Positions 28,834 to 36,027 of a stretch of 36,027 nucleotides of DNA are shown piece by piece. Position numbers and translations under genes: made by a program. The DNA is taken from positions 1 through 36,027 of IMG/VR virus record IMGVR_UViG_3300020468_000027; one strand, written 5' to 3'. Source of the stretch: a virus. Under the pieces are notes generated by a model. The model was given only the letters and a program-made list of their open reading frames with translations, made no database searches and was not told where the DNA came from. The stretch's first letter is position 1. The number at the start of each line of letters is the position of its first letter.

Positions 28834-28850
28834 AAGGTACACAGCACCTT
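28834..28850 (-). terminator. Weak terminator candidate after the GNAT-like gene
   Basis: AAGGT, seven bases, ACCTT, followed on the minus strand by ATCCTTTATTATTTG, a partly U-rich tract, a few nt beyond the stop at 28855. Confidence 0.4.
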
Positions 28851-28854
28851 TGCT

Positions 28855-29268
28855 TCAGCAAATTTCATATTCAAAGTTTTGACACTCCTCATTTTTAAAA
28901 ATTAGTTTAGCACCATTTCTTATGTGAAATCTTTCTGCTACCATTGTTAATGGACTTAGTGTAACCAGTCTATCTATATTTCCTAGTTCACTGTGTTGTA
29001 CTTTTTCTAATAATTTGTTTACAATAACTCTGCCTGCACCAGGTTTATAACTCCAAACTGTATATGCTACAAGCACTGAACCTGTATCACTTTTATACTG
29101 TTCTAGTTCTTGTTCAGTTGTCGGAACTTGAGTACAATAACAAACACAAATAACTGCTGATTTATCATCTAGAACATATACTTGTTTTCCTACATCGAGT
29201 TTAGGAACATGTGGACGTACCGGATCACTTAAAAGTAGATCCAGTTCATTCTTACTAATTAATCTCAT
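28855..29268 (-). CDS. GNAT-like acetyltransferase fold protein, 137 aa
   Basis: AVICVCYCTQVPTT, then LVAYTVWSYKPGAGRVIVNKLLEKV (a strand followed by a Gly-rich turn and helix as in the acetyl-CoA site, R/Q-x-x-G-x-G/A) and LVTLSPLTMVAERFHIRNGAKLIFKNEEC give a GNAT-like order of strands. Similar proteins appear beside the helicase in marine T4-like phages. Acetylation target unknown; some residues of the CoA site are atypical. It begins next to the helicase stop and is cotranscribed with it. Confidence 0.6.
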   Translation of the reverse strand: MRLISKNELDLLLSDPVRPHVPKLDVGKQVYVLDDKSAVICVCYCTQVPTTEQELEQYKSDTGSVLVAYTVWSYKPGAGRVIVNKLLEKVQHSELGNIDRLVTLSPLTMVAERFHIRNGAKLIFKNEECQNFEYEIC

Positions 29269-29269
29269 A

Positions 29270-30661
29270 CTAATCCGCTTTTCTCAACAGACTTTTAAGT
29301 CTATCTGTTGCATCTATTTGTGGATCTGCATCCATATTGTTTTCAGTTATATTTTCACCTGCTGGTGCTACTGAACTTTTTGTTTTAAGTTTTTGGTAGA
29401 TACTAGTAGTACTTGTATCTTCTTGTTCATCTTCATCTAAGTCTTCAATACGCAAACTATCTACATTAAATTTAAGATCCAATTTTTGTCCAACTCCGCT
29501 ACTGCTTCTTGTTTTCATAAACTGTATCTGCACTCTGCCTCTTTCACGCATAGCTCTACTGCTAAAGATACCAATCAAATTATCAGCAGTATTGATCTTA
29601 CTTATACCTCCTGCAATATGGCTATGATCAAACTCTATTTCATCAACTGCACTTCTGTTTAACTGACTTGCTGTTACAAACAGTATACCTAATTCAATTG
29701 CCAAGTTTCTCAGTTCTTCACTTACAAACTTGTCTTTGATAAATTGATCATTTGGATTTACTTTTACTGTCACTGGCATCATAAGATCCAGGTAGTCTAC
29801 CAGTAGTGCATCTACTTTGATATTCTTTTGTATTTGAAACTCTTTAAGATATGCTCTAATATCATTGACTGTACAACCATTTTTCATTTGTATAATCTGT
29901 AATCCGCCAGCTTTTTTACTTGCCATCTTAACTCGCAACTCAACATCACTGGCATTTTTCATTACGTCTTTTGTGCCCATGCCAGTAAGCATAGCATCTA
30001 ATCTCATACTAGATAATTCTTCACTAAGTTCTAAACTTATGTACACCACATTCTTGCCCTGTAATGCCCAGTTCAGTGCCAAGTTCTGCATAAACAAACT
30101 CTTACCACTACCACTACCACCAGCAAAAATATTCAACTCTCCAGTGTTAAATCCGCCATATAGATACTTGTCAAATGTTTCCCATCCAGTACTGTTTTGT
30201 CCTCTACTGTCTTTGATATGCTGTATTCTTCCTGCTGGATCTTCCCAATAGTTTGTACCAAAGTCTTTTGCTAATCCAATTTCAACTGCCTCTTTGATAA
30301 TACTTTCAACTGTGCCATACTCTTTGTTCTCAAGTTTGTCAGCACTTTTAAGTATTGCTTGTTCTAATGCTTTATGTCTACAAAACTTTTCAAATTCATC
30401 CATGAACCAGTTTTTGTGTTCATTTGTCATTGTTGCTTTTACATCGGTTACACCAACACTTGCAACTGCATTTACTTGTTCCAACATGGGAACATCTTGG
30501 TATTCTTCTACATGCTTTTTAATAAAGTCTACAGTATCTCTGAATTGTCTATCAAAGTAACTGCTTTCTAATATAGCATTACACCGCACAAAAAGATCCT
30601 TGTCTGCTAACAAGAATTCTATGTATAGTTTTTGTAGTTCGTTGCTATAATCTTCGCTCAT
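29270..30661 (-). CDS. 41: Replicative DNA helicase, DnaB/T4 gp41 family
   Basis: The 463-residue protein has an N-terminal helical domain (about 1-130) and a RecA-like motor: Walker A in IFAGGSGSGKSLFMQNLA (about 177-194), Walker B in VDALLVDYLDLM (about 285), then FVTASQLNRSAV (sensor/Q) and HIAGGISKINTADNLI, and the arginine-finger region with ERGRVQIQFMKTRSSSGVG. DnaB-type hexamers unwind DNA at the fork with the primase. AAGGAG precedes the ATG. The gene follows the primase by 17 nt, as expected for a primosome pair. T4 gp41 is about 475 residues. Confidence 0.93.
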   Translation of the reverse strand: MSEDYSNELQKLYIEFLLADKDLFVRCNAILESSYFDRQFRDTVDFIKKHVEEYQDVPMLEQVNAVASVGVTDVKATMTNEHKNWFMDEFEKFCRHKALEQAILKSADKLENKEYGTVESIIKEAVEIGLAKDFGTNYWEDPAGRIQHIKDSRGQNSTGWETFDKYLYGGFNTGELNIFAGGSGSGKSLFMQNLALNWALQGKNVVYISLELSEELSSMRLDAMLTGMGTKDVMKNASDVELRVKMASKKAGGLQIIQMKNGCTVNDIRAYLKEFQIQKNIKVDALLVDYLDLMMPVTVKVNPNDQFIKDKFVSEELRNLAIELGILFVTASQLNRSAVDEIEFDHSHIAGGISKINTADNLIGIFSSRAMRERGRVQIQFMKTRSSSGVGQKLDLKFNVDSLRIEDLDEDEQEDTSTTSIYQKLKTKSSVAPAGENITENNMDADPQIDATDRLKSLLRKAD

Positions 30662-30678
30662 AATACTCCTTAATTATA

Positions 30679-31698
30679 CTATCTGCATCTAGCTTTTGCA
30701 AGTATTTTAATTTTTGTTGCATTTGTTTCTATACTTTCTAATACAGTTTTAACAGTAAACAATCTACCATATTTAATAACGGCATCACTAGCGTCTTTTA
30801 TATCATCTTCCCATTCAGGAAAACTAACTGCCCATCCATTTTTAACTGCAACATTTACAGTATCTATACCGCTTTTGTCAAAGTCTGGTAAGAGTACTAT
30901 TTGTTTATCTAAATCTTCAATAATTTTACATTGTATACTATTAGGAGTATTACCTGCAAGTGCAACCCCTCCTACTTGTATAGCATCAAACTGTCCTTCT
31001 GTCACAATCACTGTATTGTGTTTATCTTGTTTGTCCAAATTGTAAACAAAGTTTTTAGGCATTTGATTATAATACTTGGGCATTGCATCTGGTCTGTGCT
31101 CTGGAACCCATCTTGCAGTATAACCAACAATTTTTCTTTTATAATAAAATGGAAGTATAACCCTATTTGCAAAATGCATATGAGGTGACCAATGCCAATC
31201 TTCACAAAAGTCTAATCCACGTTTCATAATATATGCACAAGCCAGTGCAAGTTTATCTAGCTGTTTTTTATCTAGTTCTTTTGTTGGATATTCACCAATC
31301 TGATAACTGTTGGGAGGAAGTTGTACAGTGGGCCAGTCTATTTGTACTTTTTGTTCTTTTGGTTTTTCAATATACTGTCCTGCAATATCTCCAGCTTCTT
31401 GTTCTCTGAGAAGTTCTAAATTTACCCGTTGTATATCAGCCGGATCAGTTCCAAAAGTTGTTAACAGCTCTTGTAGTTTTCCACCTATACGTCTACCATC
31501 ACTCCACCCAGTTTTAAATCCACAGTTAAAACAGTTGTACTGAAAATGGTCATCTTCGAAACGTATACCACCTCTACCACGCTTGTCTGGATTGTGTCCA
31601 CGTTTACTGCACATTGGACAGTTACCACTGATCCATCCGCTAGGAGTATGCTTCCAGCCAGCAGGCATTTGCTGGCGAATAAAGTCTAAAACTATCAT
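30679..31698 (-). CDS. 61: DNA primase, T4 gp61 family
   Basis: At 339 residues it has a zinc ribbon at the N-terminus (CPMCSKRGHNPDKRGRGGIR then YNCFNCGFKTG, four Cys). A primase core follows with TARWVPE and a TOPRIM domain in VIVTEGQFDAIQ (Glu), and then VLLPDFDKSGID (D-x-D). It makes RNA primers for lagging-strand synthesis with the helicase encoded just after. The ATG lies 6 nt after a sigma70 -10 box (TAATAT), with no ribosome site, so transcription is predicted to start on the ATG. Confidence 0.93.
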   Translation of the reverse strand: MIVLDFIRQQMPAGWKHTPSGWISGNCPMCSKRGHNPDKRGRGGIRFEDDHFQYNCFNCGFKTGWSDGRRIGGKLQELLTTFGTDPADIQRVNLELLREQEAGDIAGQYIEKPKEQKVQIDWPTVQLPPNSYQIGEYPTKELDKKQLDKLALACAYIMKRGLDFCEDWHWSPHMHFANRVILPFYYKRKIVGYTARWVPEHRPDAMPKYYNQMPKNFVYNLDKQDKHNTVIVTEGQFDAIQVGGVALAGNTPNSIQCKIIEDLDKQIVLLPDFDKSGIDTVNVAVKNGWAVSFPEWEDDIKDASDAVIKYGRLFTVKTVLESIETNATKIKILAKARCR

Positions 31699-31704
31699 GT
31701 TTAT

Positions 31705-31733
31705 ATATTAACTTCTATAGGTGACTTTGTCAA
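31705..31733 (-). promoter_or_regulatory. Sigma70-type promoter whose +1 falls on the primase ATG
   Basis: TTGACA (31728-31733), 17 bp, TAATAT (31705-31710), 6 nt, ATG at 31698. The promoter overlaps the end of the upstream structural gene. Confidence 0.78.
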
Positions 31734-32484
31734 GCGTTCCAGTATTTCCAACAGCAGGCGTATGAACCAATCTAACATAAGTGTACATTCCTATAAATGT
31801 GTGATAATCGACACCAGTTTTTGCAGTAACCGTATAACTTTGTCCAGTAATGTCAAAATAGTCACTGTCTAGTGGTTGTAGGCTCATTGTTGCTTGTAAT
31901 TTGTATGTACCAGTGTAATTTGTTAAATTAACTTGTACAGTATGTAACCCACTCTTGCTACTATTAAGCACAGGACCAGTCATCCTGCCACCTACTCTAT
32001 CATCTCCGTCAGGTGTAAAAACTGTAACTTCTTCACTAGGTCTTAGTTGTGCAACTGCACCATCTCTTACATCTAATACAAAAGTTACTCTATTGTTTTG
32101 ATCACTGCTACTTCCATAACTTCCTACACCATTTGTTAGTGTATAAGTAATTATGAGATCATATAGTTTCTCATCAAGAAGAAGTGTTTCTTCTTGGTCT
32201 AACTTGAGTACAAGTTGACCTTTATCATAATCAGCAGGAGTTAACGATTTAGTAAGTACACTAGCTTTACTAGTTCTATCAAGAATCGTTGCAGTATACG
32301 TTTTGTTATGCAATGATTGTGGTTTACGATCCGTATTTTTAACAAACAGGTCAAAATCTACATTTAAACCTCTATAAGCCACCAATGGCTTGTGATTGTC
32401 TGGACCATAATAAGTTGTACCTCTTCTTTCAGGTACAAGAGCTTCAGCTCTTTGGTTATATTGATATGCGGTTGCTTGATACAT
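31708..32484 (-). CDS. Structural protein, beta-rich, 258 aa
   Basis: Starts MYQATAYQYNQRAEALVPERRG, followed by an all-beta region: GLNVDFDLFVKNTDRKPQ, YDLIITYTLTNG, NRVTFVLDVRDGAV, FTPDGDDRVGGRMTG and LVHTPAVGNTGTL. It reads as two immunoglobulin-like domains, a common virion type such as head-tail connector, sheath-associated or fibre proteins. AAGGATT lies before the ATG with an ATAAATA late box 18 nt upstream. No named T4 counterpart can be assigned. Confidence 0.6.
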   Translation of the reverse strand: MYQATAYQYNQRAEALVPERRGTTYYGPDNHKPLVAYRGLNVDFDLFVKNTDRKPQSLHNKTYTATILDRTSKASVLTKSLTPADYDKGQLVLKLDQEETLLLDEKLYDLIITYTLTNGVGSYGSSSDQNNRVTFVLDVRDGAVAQLRPSEEVTVFTPDGDDRVGGRMTGPVLNSSKSGLHTVQVNLTNYTGTYKLQATMSLQPLDSDYFDITGQSYTVTAKTGVDYHTFIGMYTYVRLVHTPAVGNTGTLDKVTYRS

Positions 32485-32502
32485 TTTTTTAATCCTTACT
32501 AC

Positions 32503-32509
32503 TATTTAT
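32503..32509 (-). promoter_or_regulatory. Late promoter box ATAAATA for the 258-aa structural gene
   Basis: ATAAATA 18 nt upstream of the ATG at 32484, with AAGGATT in between. It lies in the 39-nt divergent gap shared with the plus-strand gene. Confidence 0.65.
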
Positions 32510-32523
32510 TTGACTAAGTATAT

Positions 32524-32907
32524 ATGATGAACAACATTCCCAAAAAATACCAAGACTTATTAGATGAATTTCCATTTCTAACTCTTATAAAATATGGCGG
32601 AAATGAATACGTTGGCATAATACAAAATATGGACAACAATCTAGCTAGCATGTACAATTTTGAAAACATCAAAGATATAAAAGACAAAAAATTATTCTTA
32701 GAAATTGGAGAAGAATGGTGGTGGGGGACCAATCGAATGATTCCCATTAACATAATTTTTAAAAATGATTTTGAAAAATTTAAACCCTGTCTGCTAACAT
32801 TTAGTATCAAAGATTTTGAAGTACTACATGGCCCAACAATAAGTCTAAATAATATAATTCAGAAAAGAGTTAAGCGTAGAAATATTCAACTAGTACGCAG
32901 AATGTAA
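32524..32907 (+). CDS. Conserved phage protein on the opposite strand, 127 aa
   Basis: The only well-supported plus-strand gene. It has a strand- and Trp-rich body: PFLTLIKYGGNEYVGIIQN, KKLFLEIGEEWWWGTNRMIP, then DFEKFKPCLLTF and HGPTISLNNI, ending in a basic QKRVKRRNIQLVRR tail. I recall this pattern as a conserved protein of T4-like marine phages with unknown function. The basic tail suggests RNA or DNA binding, and the body may be an Sm-like or OB barrel. No ribosome site is visible before the double ATG. Its end overlaps the mini-DnaE gene by 18 nt tail to tail. Confidence 0.7.
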   Translation: MMNNIPKKYQDLLDEFPFLTLIKYGGNEYVGIIQNMDNNLASMYNFENIKDIKDKKLFLEIGEEWWWGTNRMIPINIIFKNDFEKFKPCLLTFSIKDFEVLHGPTISLNNIIQKRVKRRNIQLVRRM

Positions 32908-33468
32908 TTGTTCACATAGTAAGTTCATGTGTACAACTACAACCATTGCGTAACTAACTGCATGAGCTTTCTTAAAATAATAAGCCTTGTTATCGTTTAG
33001 TGGTTTTATCCACACTTCTTTCATTATCGTTTGCCACCCTTTGTCCTGAAGATGGCGTTTTGCTGGTCTGATTATTGCCAGTGTTGCCGCCAATTGTTCT
33101 ACCGAGGTAGGCTTCAATTGTTTCAATAGACTGTCGTGTCCGCTGAGATGAAATACTTTGTCTACGAAGTCTTTGTGCTCCAGAAGTTCCCATATTGGTT
33201 CCCTTTCCATTAATTCATTGAGATGATCGTCATCTCTAACATCTTTGTATATACTGACATTCAATAGATCCAGTTTAAAGAATCCATGATTGTCAGCGTC
33301 AGTATGTTCAACCGTACAGATGTCAGTAAAAGGGTTACTTGGTACTCTGTGAAAATATACACCTGTGTTATGCTTGCGTTCTTTTAATTTTGCTGGCGTA
33401 TGTTTGAACAAGGTTAGTGCTTGTGTTCTGTCTGCGAAATCTATATCAATATCTGGAAGATTTGTCAT
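32890..33468 (-). CDS. Miniature DnaE-like (C-family polymerase palm) protein, 192 aa
   Basis: The N-terminus LPDIDIDFADRTQAL matches the PDxDxDF catalytic motif of bacterial DNA polymerase III alpha. GFFKLDLLNVSIYKDV (about 82) matches the K-x-D-x-L-G motif that supplies the third catalytic Asp. YYFKKAHAVSYAMVVVVHMNLL near the end matches the N-K-S-H-x-x-A-Y-x-x-x-x-Y helix. All three Asp are kept, but the protein is one-sixth of DnaE size, lacking PHP, thumb and most of the fingers. It could be a small polymerase, a terminal transferase or a decoy for host pol III. It overlaps the oxygenase gene by 4 nt (ATGA). Confidence 0.7.
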   Translation of the reverse strand: MTNLPDIDIDFADRTQALTLFKHTPAKLKERKHNTGVYFHRVPSNPFTDICTVEHTDADNHGFFKLDLLNVSIYKDVRDDDHLNELMEREPIWELLEHKDFVDKVFHLSGHDSLLKQLKPTSVEQLAATLAIIRPAKRHLQDKGWQTIMKEVWIKPLNDNKAYYFKKAHAVSYAMVVVVHMNLLCEQLHSAY

Positions 33469-34061
33469 AACATTTTTGTTCCTGTTGGAAATTGGTAATT
33501 GAAAGATATACTTATTCGGTATTCATCTATGTCGTTTGGTTCTACACTATGTTTTAACCAACTTGGAAATATTATTAATTTTCCAGTTTCACTTGGATGT
33601 ACCCAACTATAAACATTAAAAGGAGTTAAACAATCTGCGTCAGGATTTTTTATAAAATGTTCTGCGCCGTCATTACGTTCAAAGTAAAATCCTCCTTGTC
33701 CGTGTTTTGCTGACACATAATACACTCCACTGAACATTGAACGTATGTGTGTATGCATTTGGTTGTATCCGCCTTTACCATTTACGTTGATCCAAACATT
33801 GCTAAGATTTACCTGACCCATTCCAACTTGATGACTGGCTGTATTGACCTTATGAGTAATACTGTCCATGAGTTTACCAAATTCGTGATGTTTTCCTGGA
33901 TCCATACCATCACTTTGCCAACCATTTCTATTAGACTTAACAACACCTTTGTCTTTTTTCATAGTATCAAGAGCAAGACTTTTTAGTTTACTATTGTCAA
34001 TATCATCTAATATTGTGGTCCATATGGTTGTTGGAAACCAGTGTTCAGTTTGTAGATCCAT
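33465..34061 (-). CDS. 2-oxoglutarate/Fe(II)-dependent oxygenase, 198 aa
   Basis: QMHTHIRSMFSGVYYV (about 101-116) supplies the first metal His residues, and IIFPSWLKHSVEPND (about 166) the distal His, followed by YRISISFNYQF with the 2-oxoglutarate Arg. This is the short 2OG-Fe(II) oxygenase type abundant in marine T4-like phages. Such enzymes hydroxylate proteins, nucleobases or metabolites using O2 and 2-oxoglutarate. It overlaps the zinc-finger gene by 17 nt and the mini-DnaE gene by 4. Substrate unknown. Confidence 0.88.
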   Translation of the reverse strand: MDLQTEHWFPTTIWTTILDDIDNSKLKSLALDTMKKDKGVVKSNRNGWQSDGMDPGKHHEFGKLMDSITHKVNTASHQVGMGQVNLSNVWINVNGKGGYNQMHTHIRSMFSGVYYVSAKHGQGGFYFERNDGAEHFIKNPDADCLTPFNVYSWVHPSETGKLIIFPSWLKHSVEPNDIDEYRISISFNYQFPTGTKML

Positions 34062-34755
34062 CTATCATCTCCTGTACAAAATTTGCGTCATGTGGATTAA
34101 GTTGTCTCTTCTTACTCCAATAATCTGCATCGATGCAATTTGCTATTCTGTTTACACACTCGTCTGTCATGCCTCCAACGGCATATTCAGCTCGTTTGCT
34201 ACTTATAATAATCCATGGACTTATCTTACCCATTTCAACCCAGTCTGCAATTAGATACCCAGTTGCACTTTCCCAAAATGTTTCAAAGTATTCTGTAGCA
34301 CTAGCATGTTCTACAAATCTTTCTAATGCACGTTCTACACTTTCACGTTTACAATGATCCTGTACAAACAACAGATACATTTTATCAGTGGGCCAATCTT
34401 TTAGTTTAGCTTTATTCTTAATAAGCCAACGTGTAAACTGCTCTTGGTCAATTACTCGAGTGTTAATACAGTATGCACCAAACTTAACAAATGCAGTATA
34501 ATATTGACTGTCTACAAAGTCTTTATATTCTTTGGGTTTACTTTGCATTTCAATTCTATAAAACAAGTCATAGCTAGCAAATCCAACCAAGACATCTTGA
34601 TTATCTTTTGCTTGCCAACGCCTTTTCTTTTCACAACTGTGTGCTAATAGTGTGCTTTCTTTCTGAAAACTCTTCTTGCAATATTCACAAGTATATTTGC
34701 CTTTTGTCACAGTTATATTTCCTAGTTGTGATACTACCTGTTCAGCAGTTGTCAT
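34045..34755 (-). CDS. C2H2 zinc-finger phage protein, 236 aa
   Basis: Residues 21-40 hold YTCEYCKKSFQKESTLLAHSC, a classical finger in which the last ligand is Cys in place of the second His (C-x2-C-x12-H-x-C). The remaining 190 residues are helical with Trp- and Tyr-rich stretches (LFYRIEMQSKPKEYKDFV, TEYFETFWESATGYLIADW) that I cannot place. Zinc-finger proteins of this layout occur in marine T4-like phages. It is probably a DNA- or RNA-binding regulator or a replication accessory, given the neighbours. It overlaps the membrane-protein gene by 4 nt. Confidence 0.65.
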   Translation of the reverse strand: MTTAEQVVSQLGNITVTKGKYTCEYCKKSFQKESTLLAHSCEKKRRWQAKDNQDVLVGFASYDLFYRIEMQSKPKEYKDFVDSQYYTAFVKFGAYCINTRVIDQEQFTRWLIKNKAKLKDWPTDKMYLLFVQDHCKRESVERALERFVEHASATEYFETFWESATGYLIADWVEMGKISPWIIISSKRAEYAVGGMTDECVNRIANCIDADYWSKKRQLNPHDANFVQEMIDGSTN

Positions 34756-34940
34756 TTAAAATTCCTGTCAACTATCTTCTTTGCAGTATATAATAATGCT
34801 ATTGCAATTACTATAACTCCAAGCACTATTGCTTCTAACACTAGGTCTCCTTGACTTGAATCTATCTCAATTCCGTCTTTACCTATTGCTATACGACAGT
34901 CTACACAGGTTGATTCTGCTACACCTTTTCCCCAAAACAT
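34752..34940 (-). CDS. Small single-pass membrane protein, 62 aa
   Basis: The N-terminal half has a C-x-x-C pair (STCVDCRIAIG) and acidic residues; the C-terminal half is one membrane helix (about 33-54, LVLEAIVLGVIVIAIALLYT) followed by a basic end. Orientation is probably N-out. It overlaps both neighbours by a few nt. Function unknown. Confidence 0.6.
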   Translation of the reverse strand: MFWGKGVAESTCVDCRIAIGKDGIEIDSSQGDLVLEAIVLGVIVIAIALLYTAKKIVDRNFK

Positions 34941-35410
34941 TATTTGAATAACTCTTTAATTTGCTTTTTATCCATACCCATTTCTTCAGCTATGTTTTCA
35001 AAGTCTTTTTTGTCATTGTTGGCTACTAACAATTCTAGTTCATCGTCGTTGTATATTGGATACAGTTCTTGTAACCATTTAATTAGTTTTCCAGCTTTAC
35101 CTTTACGTTGTTTGCTGGGTGGTATCCAAGGATGAAATTGATTAGTACCCAACCCAACGCACTGTAACAACTTATGTTGCAGTTGAACATCACGTCTTAA
35201 GATGTTATAGTGCTTGTTTACAAGCTCATTCGTAAGTGCCAAATAATGATACTCTATATCTGGATTCTTTGTTTGTACTGCACTGGTATAACGCATTAGT
35301 ACAAAGATACTAACTTTCTTTTGTTCTTCTTCAGTCAAGCTATCCCACCAACCTCTATCACGTTGGTCAATAGCCCGCATTTCTTCTTTAATGCTTAGTT
35401 TATCTACCAA
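34940..35410 (-). CDS. Possible clamp-loader small subunit (T4 gp62-like), 156 aa
   Basis: The middle section FVLMRYTSAV, then YHYLALTNELVNKHYNIL and LQHKLLQCVGLGTNQFHPWIPP, resembles the F-x-x-x-R-x-x-S ... N-x-x-x-N ... W-I pattern I recall for gp62 proteins of marine T4-like phages. A C-terminal acidic helix follows (NDDELELLV). gp62 with gp44 loads the gp45 sliding clamp. The resemblance is loose and gp44 is not in the window, so the call is tentative. It fits the replication context. Confidence 0.35.
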   Translation of the reverse strand: MVDKLSIKEEMRAIDQRDRGWWDSLTEEEQKKVSIFVLMRYTSAVQTKNPDIEYHYLALTNELVNKHYNILRRDVQLQHKLLQCVGLGTNQFHPWIPPSKQRKGKAGKLIKWLQELYPIYNDDELELLVANNDKKDFENIAEEMGMDKKQIKELFK

Positions 35411-35613
35411 AACCCAAGTACCCTTCCGTTACCAACTATTATAAAGCCACATGTTAAAATATGCAAGACAATCCAGAAGGTTCTAAAAAATAATGCTTTG
35501 AAAACATCATCTTGTGGAATAGGCAAAAACTCCGGCTTGTCTTTGTCATTAAGACCAACAGGCATACCAACAGTTCTACTCCATAATTTTAACCAGCGTC
35601 TTTGACCACTCAT
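35404..35613 (-). CDS. Small conserved membrane protein, 69 aa
   Basis: SGQRRWLKLWSRTVGMPVG is followed by an acidic loop and a membrane helix (about 40-60, ALFFRTFWIVLHILTCGFII) ending GNGRVLGFW. The W-x-R-T-x-G and GNGR-x-LGFW ends look conserved in marine T4-like phages. The role is unknown; it may modify the host membrane. Overlaps both neighbours. Confidence 0.6.
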   Translation of the reverse strand: MSGQRRWLKLWSRTVGMPVGLNDKDKPEFLPIPQDDVFKALFFRTFWIVLHILTCGFIIVGNGRVLGFW

Positions 35614-35954
35614 ACTTTTGTTCCTACAGTACGACGAACTATATCATCATGATTAAATTCAGCCCAATACAATTCAAATGCTACACCATCTTCTAGTCCT
35701 TCAAATTGATGTACTTTGCCCGGCTTTACTTGTGTAAAGTCACCTGCTTCTAGTACGGTTTCATCAACTAAGCCTTGATCCTCTTGCCAAACACGAACTA
35801 GCATTTTACCCGACTCTACAAAAAAGCCATTCCATTTATACTCATGTTTGTGTTCGCTACACTTAAAACCAGCTCTAAAATTAATTCGATGAAACTCTAG
35901 TACATGATTTGCATGTATTACTTCTGTTATTCCCCATATCTTGCCAGCCTTCAT
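35610..35954 (-). CDS. Cupin-domain protein, 114 aa
   Basis: The sequence FKCSEHKHEYKWNGFFVESGKMLVRVW (about 31-57) is cupin motif 1, with two His and a later Glu and Gly. VKPGKVHQFEGLEDGVAFELYW (about 76-97) is motif 2, with PG-x-x-H. The single small barrel resembles mannose-6-phosphate-isomerase-like and capsular sugar-processing cupins. A sugar-nucleotide or cell-surface role is possible. The start overlaps nothing, and AAAAGGAA lies just before it. Metal binding is inferred from the His residues. Confidence 0.8.
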   Translation of the reverse strand: MKAGKIWGITEVIHANHVLEFHRINFRAGFKCSEHKHEYKWNGFFVESGKMLVRVWQEDQGLVDETVLEAGDFTQVKPGKVHQFEGLEDGVAFELYWAEFNHDDIVRRTVGTKV

Positions 35955-36027
35955 TTATATTCCTTTTTTTACAAAATCCTCTAAACATACAAACCCAACA
36001 CCTGGATTTGCTTCTTGTTCTAGTTTA
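35955..36027 (-). CDS. 3' end of an unidentified gene (cut by window edge)
   Basis: An open frame enters from the right edge and ends with LEQEANPGVGFVCLEDFVKK and GI before TAA at 35955-35957, immediately ahead of the cupin start. Only about 24 residues are visible. Too little to name a family; it is likely cotranscribed with the cupin gene. Confidence 0.5.
   Translation of the reverse strand, partial: KLEQEANPGVGFVCLEDFVKKGI

Noticed and set aside
1-36027. CRISPR arrays, tRNA clusters, insertion sequences, integrase
   Set aside because: No regularly spaced repeats, transposase or integrase-like proteins or canonical tRNA arms were seen on reading both strands.

Overview
The window is a piece of a T4-like marine myovirus genome, AT-rich and densely packed. 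All but one, possibly two, of its genes lie on the minus strand and read from high to low coordinates. The viral assignment rests on a T4-type replication set (DnaB-like helicase, zinc-ribbon/TOPRIM primase, RecB/Cas4-like exonuclease), class Ia ribonucleotide reductase with a glutaredoxin, a PAAR-like spike tip, tail-fibre-like proteins, a SleB-type lysin, and repeated T4-type late promoters (ATAAATA, CTAAATA or GTAAATA). A marine alphaproteobacterial host, perhaps SAR11-like, is an inference from base composition, the permuted tmRNA-like RNA, the tiny proteobacterial-type proteins and the general gene content. No host marker is decisive.

Layout in transcription order (right to left). 36027-32890: end of an unknown gene, a cupin, small membrane proteins, a possible clamp-loader small subunit, a C2H2 zinc-finger protein, a 2OG-Fe(II) oxygenase and a miniature DnaE-like protein. 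32907-32524: the lone plus-strand gene. 32484-28352: structural protein, primase, helicase, GNAT-like protein and a small basic protein. 28383-24744: a translationally coupled run of nucleotidyltransferase, ligase-like protein and kinase-like protein, followed by two conserved phage proteins. 24530-19095: small structural and lysis-type genes, scaffold-like and fibre-like proteins and the exonuclease. 19041-14684: nrdA, nrdB, glutaredoxin, an Sm-like protein and the PAAR protein. 14684-12150: an 844-residue fibre-like protein. 12001-10192: a block of small early genes behind strong sigma70-type promoters. 10168-6049: lysin, P-loop kinase, SNase-like protein, a coiled-coil membrane protein and an unknown. 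6062-2114: an island of IF3, bS21, a DUF-type protein, a tmRNA-like RNA, Hsp20, ClpS and GMP reductase. 2105-1: a nuclease-like protein, a structured leader ahead of four micro-ORFs, and a truncated pseudoazurin gene.

Two themes stand out. First, translation and protein quality control: IF3, bS21, a candidate permuted tmRNA, ClpS and Hsp20 lie within about 2.8 kb. Second, promoter placement: six genes have the late box exactly 5 nt from the ATG and two have a sigma70 -10 box exactly 6 nt from the ATG. By T4 and sigma70 rules this puts +1 on the start codon, which predicts leaderless mRNAs. These two themes may be linked, because IF3 and bS21 both influence which mRNAs start translation.

No tRNA genes, CRISPR arrays, insertion sequences or integrase were seen. 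Names rest on motif reading without database searches.
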